Part shown: positions 60,000-64,000 of the stretch, one piece after another
Position numbering within the stretch: the first letter of the stretch is position 1
Layout: each line of letters opens with the position of its first letter
Assembly: GCA_945910005.1 (NCBI GenBank)
Contig: OX246739.1
Span: 74,225,523-74,289,522, forward strand
Length of the DNA: 64,000 nucleotides
Direction of reading: 5' to 3'
From: Isoperla grammatica
Lineage: Eukaryota; Arthropoda; Insecta; Plecoptera; Perlodidae
Program-made: the position numbers and the translations under genes
The notes under the pieces: model-generated
Told to the model about the DNA's origin: nothing
Databases searched by the model: none
The model's input: the letters and a program-made list of their open reading frames with translations, nothing else

Positions 60000-61050
60000 A
60001 TAAAAAGCTCCGAACACTGAGCTTCTGAAATTCCCAAATCACATTCAATTATGATATTTTGTACGCAAATTAGATTTGATGATCTATCAACAATTCACGA
60101 TGCTACAATGTAATGGCACTATTATAGTTTCTTGAACATACCCTTTGTTCATTTGAATAACGTCTGATATTATGAACAGCTAATTAAGCAGAAGCTTAAT
60201 GGACTTTGGTTTTGTAATGGTGGTTGCCATGGTGAAAAGTGAAAAATAATTAGCTGCCAAGGTTCTTATTAGCTGTTCATAACCCGGGCTTAAGTTTGTG
60301 AAAAGTACGTTTTCAACAGTTTTCAATGTAGACAATATTTGTTGTGTCGGTACAACTGGTAGTTTTGTACCGCGTCATTTGGCGCAGTAGTGCCTCGCCG
60401 CTTAGTAGCCGAGCAAAGTGAAGCAATTAATACATATACAATTTATTATCTTTGGTTTGATCAAATATACGACCTCCAGTCAGTCAGTCATAATCAGTCT
60501 GTTAATTTGTTGTAAGTGCCGTGTGTTCATTAAGCATTTTGTTTACTTTTAATCAACACATTTTGTTTTTTTGTTACTTTGAAATGAGATTTTGCGGCTA
60601 AACAAGAACCATAGATAAATACAACATAACGTATCATGTTTGCCACATGAGCCATGCTAAAAGAGTGATGCACATGATGGAATTATCCGACAACAAAACA
60701 AAACAAGGATTACGTTTCCTATAAAAGAGAAACCTATAATTTTGGATTTGGATCGTGTTTTGTTGTTGTTTACTGGGTTTATTCAGTGTTTCATTTACAT
60801 TATATCATGTAAGTAAGTCTTCCTGTAAAATAGATCCGATTTGAAGGGTAAAATGTAATTTATTTAACACATTTCAAATGTGTAATTACTAATTAGTAAT
60901 ATACATTTCCAACAGTTGGGACTTTGAGAAGAGGTTATATACAAAACTAAGTTTTCTCGCATATTTGTTTATATTGCTTTATTGATGCTATAATTTCTCA
61001 GAAAAGAAATGTCCACCAGTTTATTAGATCGGATTCACCGCGGGATATCT
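60000..61050. other. Shared segment leading into satellite array 2
   Basis: It aligns with 26600-28133 without the hAT MITE (empty site 60577-60584). It includes the short inverted-repeat element (60160-60290). The last 70 bases before the array match unit A closely, so the satellite junction itself was duplicated. Confidence 0.6.
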
Positions 61051-64000
61051 CGGTACCTGTTTGTTATTGTCTACGCAGTGGACTGCACCAAGCGTGTCGG
61101 TACCTGTTTGTTATTGTCTACGCAGTGGACTGCACCAAGCGTGTCGGTACCTGCTTGTTATTGTCTACGCAGTGGACTGCACCAAGCGTGTCGGTACCTG
61201 CTTGTTATTGTCTACGCAATGGACTGCACCAAGCGTGTCGGTACCTGCTTGTTATTGTCTACGCAGTGGACTGCACCAAGCGTGTCGGTACCTGCTTGTT
61301 ATTGTCTACGCAGTGGACTGCACCAAGCGTGTCGGTACCTGCTTGTTATTGTCTACGCAATGGACTGCACCAAGCGTGTCGGTACCTGCTTGTTATTGTC
61401 TACGCAGTGGACTGCACTAAGCGTGTCGGTACCTGCTTGTTATTGTCTACGCAGTGGACTGCACCAAGCGTGTCGGTACCTGTTTGTTATTGTCTACGCA
61501 GTGGACTGCACCAAGCGTGTCAGTACCTGCTTGTTATTGTCTACGCAGTGGACTGCACCAAGCGTGTCGGTACCTGCTTGTTATTGTCTACGCAGTGGAC
61601 TGCACCAAGCGTGTCGGTACCTGCTTGTTATTGTCTACGCAGTGGACTGCACCAAGCGTGTCGGTACCTGCTTGTTATTGTCTACGCAGTGGACTGCACC
61701 AAGCGTGTCGGTACCTGCTTGTTATTGTCTACGCAGTGGACTGCACCAAGCGTGTCGGTACCTGCTTGTTATTGTCTACGCAGTGGACTGCACCAAGCGT
61801 GTCGGTACCTGCTTGTTATTGTCTACGCAGTGGACTGCACCAAGCGTGTCGGTACCTGCTTGTTATTGTCTACGCAGTGGACTGCACCAAGCGTGTCAGT
61901 ACCTGCTTGTTATTGTCTACGCAGTGGACTGCACCAAGCGTGTCGGTACCTGCTTGTTATTGTCTACGCAGTGGACTGCACCAAGCGTGTCGGTACCTGC
62001 TTGTTATTGTCTACGCAGTGGACTGCACCAAGCGTGTCAGTACCTGCTTGTTATTGTCTACGCAGTGGACTGCACCAAGCGTGTCGGTACCTGCTTGTTA
62101 TTGTCTACGCAGTGGACTGCACCAAGCGTGTCGGTACCTGCTTGTTATTGTCTACGCAGTGGACTGCACCAAGCGTGTCGGTACCTGCTTGTTATTGTCT
62201 ACGCAGTGGACTGCACCAAGCGTGTCGGTACCTGCTTGTTATTGTCTACGCAGTGGACTGCACCAAGCGTGTCGGTACCTGCTTGTTATTGTCTACGCAG
62301 TGGACTGCACCAAGCGTGTCGGTACCTGCTTGTTATTGTCTACGCAGTGGACTGCACCAAGCGTGTCGGTACCTGCTTGTTATTGTCTACGCAGTGGACT
62401 GCACCAAGCGTGTCGGTACCTGCTTGTTATTGTCTACGCAGTGGACTGCACCAAGCGTGTCGGTACCTGCTTGTTATTGTCTACGCAGTGGACTGCACCA
62501 AGCGTGTCGGTACCTGCTTGTTATTGTCTACGCAGTGGACTGCACCAAGCGTGTCGGTACCTGCTTGTTATTGTCTACGCAGTGGACTGCACCAAGCGTG
62601 TCGGTACCTGCTTGTTATTGTCTACGCAGTGGACTGCACCAAGCGTGTCGGTACCTGCTTGTTATTGTCTACGCAGTGGACTGCACCAAGCGTGTCGGTA
62701 CCTGCTTGTTATTGTCTACGCAATGGACTGCACCAAGCGTGTCGGTACCTGCTTGTTATTGTCTACGCAGTGGACTGCACCAAGCGTGTCGGTACCTGCT
62801 TGTTATTGTCTACGCAGTGGACTGCACCAAGCGTGTCGGTACCTGCTTGTTATTGTCTACGCAGTGGACTGCACCAAGCGTGTCGGTACCTGCTTGTTAT
62901 TGTCTACGCAGTGGACTGCACCAAGCGTGTCGGTACCTGCTTGTTATTGTCTACGCAGTGGACTGCACCAAGCGTGTCGGTACCTGCTTGTTATTGTCTA
63001 CGCAATGGACTGCACCAAGCGTGTCGGTACCTGCTTGTTGTTGTCTACGCAGTGGACTGCACCAAGCGTGTCGGTACCTGCTTGTTATTGTCTACGCAGT
63101 GGACTGCACCAAGCGTGTCGGTACCTGCTTGTTATTGTCTACGCAGTGGACTGCACCAAGCGTGTCGGTACCTGCTTGTTATTGTCTACGCAGTGGACTG
63201 CACCAAGCGTGTCGGTACCTGCTTGTTATTGTCTACGCAGTGGACTGCACCAAGCGTGTCGGTACCTGCTTGTTATTGTCTACGCAGTGGACTGCACCAA
63301 GCGTGTCGGTACCTGCTTGTTATTGTCTACGCAGTGGACTGCACCAAGCGTGTCGGTACCTGCTTGTTATTGTCTACGCAGTGGACTGCACCAAGCGTGT
63401 CGGTACCTGCTTGTTATTGTCTACGCAGTGGACTGCACCAAGCGTGTCGGTACCTGCTTGTTATTGTCTACGCAGTGGACTGCACCAAGCGTGTCGGTAC
63501 CTGCTTGTTATTGTCTACGCAGTGGACTGCACCAAGCGTGTCGGTACCTGCTTGTTATTGTCTACGCAGTGGACTGCACCAAGCGTGTCGGTACCTGCTT
63601 GTTATTGTCTACGCAGTGGACTGCACCAAGCGTGTCGGTACCTGCTTGTTATTGTCTACGCAGTGGACTGCACCAAGCGTGTCGGTACCTGCTTGTTATT
63701 GTCTACGCAGTGGACTGCACCAAGCGTGTCGGTACCTGCTTGTTATTGTCTACGCAGTGGACTGCACCAAGCGTGTCGGTACCTGCTTGTTATTGTCTAC
63801 GCAGTGGACTGCACCAAGCGTGTCGGTACCTGCTTGTTATTGTCTACGCAGTGGACTGCACCAAGCGTGTCGGTACCTGCTTGTTATTGTCTACGCAGTG
63901 GACTGCACCAAGCGTGTCGGTACCTGCTTGTTATTGTCTACGCAGTGGACTGCACCAAGCGTGTCGGTACCTGCTTGTTATTGTCTACGCAGTGGACTGC
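61051..64000 (+). repeat. 47-bp satellite array 2 (~63 copies, runs off the window)
   Basis: Same monomer as array 1. Its variants differ: TACCTGTTTG in the first copies, GCAATGGAC and GTCAGTACC at scattered monomers, and only one CACTAAG (near 61416). The first two monomers are the most diverged, as is usual at array edges. Confidence 0.98.

Overview
The window looks like intergenic and intronic DNA from an animal nuclear genome, most likely a marine invertebrate; I cannot name the species. It is AT-rich and has exons with GT/AG splice sites, a vertebrate-retrovirus-style tRNA-Pro primer site in an LTR element, PIF/Harbinger, hAT-like and foldback transposons, a tRNA-derived SINE and large satellite arrays. 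There is no bacterial-style coding density, rRNA, tRNA gene or CRISPR array. Most long open frames are read-throughs of tandem repeats.

Layout. Two copies of one chromosomal segment lie in the same orientation. Unit A runs from about 689 to 28133 and unit B from about 41139 to 61050. Each runs directly into an array of the same 47-bp satellite (28134-32450, then a 200-base assembly gap; and 61051 to the window end). Between them (32651-41138) lies sequence not duplicated here: a compound CAGA array, a 450-bp palindrome, a PIF/Harbinger transposon (37519-39502) and small MITE-like elements. Unit B often preserves the empty site of an insertion in unit A, and the reverse, so many elements can be delimited to the base with target-site duplications (TSDs).

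Elements present in only one unit. Unit A has a 3.8-kb foldback element (1050-4845, TSD ATATT), a 5.1-kb foldback element with 13 and 6 inverted copies of a ~147-bp hairpin-forming repeat (7135-12234, TSD GCTTAATCC), a 253-bp insertion with a 10-bp TSD, a TTAA element, an ATT-flanked element carrying an exon-like open frame, a hAT-type MITE with an 8-bp TSD, two retroposon-like insertions sharing a 3' tail, and two ~155-bp MITEs. Unit B has a 4.6-kb LTR element (53789-58400) whose 5' LTR holds a 767-bp TTA-flanked MITE; the 3' LTR is the matching empty site. Several minisatellites differ in copy number between the units (60 bp: 1 versus ~8; 88 bp: 2 versus 4; 32 bp: ~2 versus ~7; 106 bp: 3 versus 1).

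Genes. The best host-gene evidence is a minus-strand gene present in both units. A 86-nt exon and a 96-nt exon are identical between units and have canonical splice sites. They join in phase 0 and encode two hydrophobic segments. The pattern around the junction (two helices joined by a short charged loop, then a PW) recalls LAPTM/DUF4728-type small membrane proteins. A third coding exon ends in a stop and differs between units only at synonymous positions. In unit A the acceptor and first half of the 96-nt exon are triplicated. On the plus strand a probable terminal exon resembling a SOCS box lies just before each satellite. Everything else that looks coding belongs to decayed transposons.
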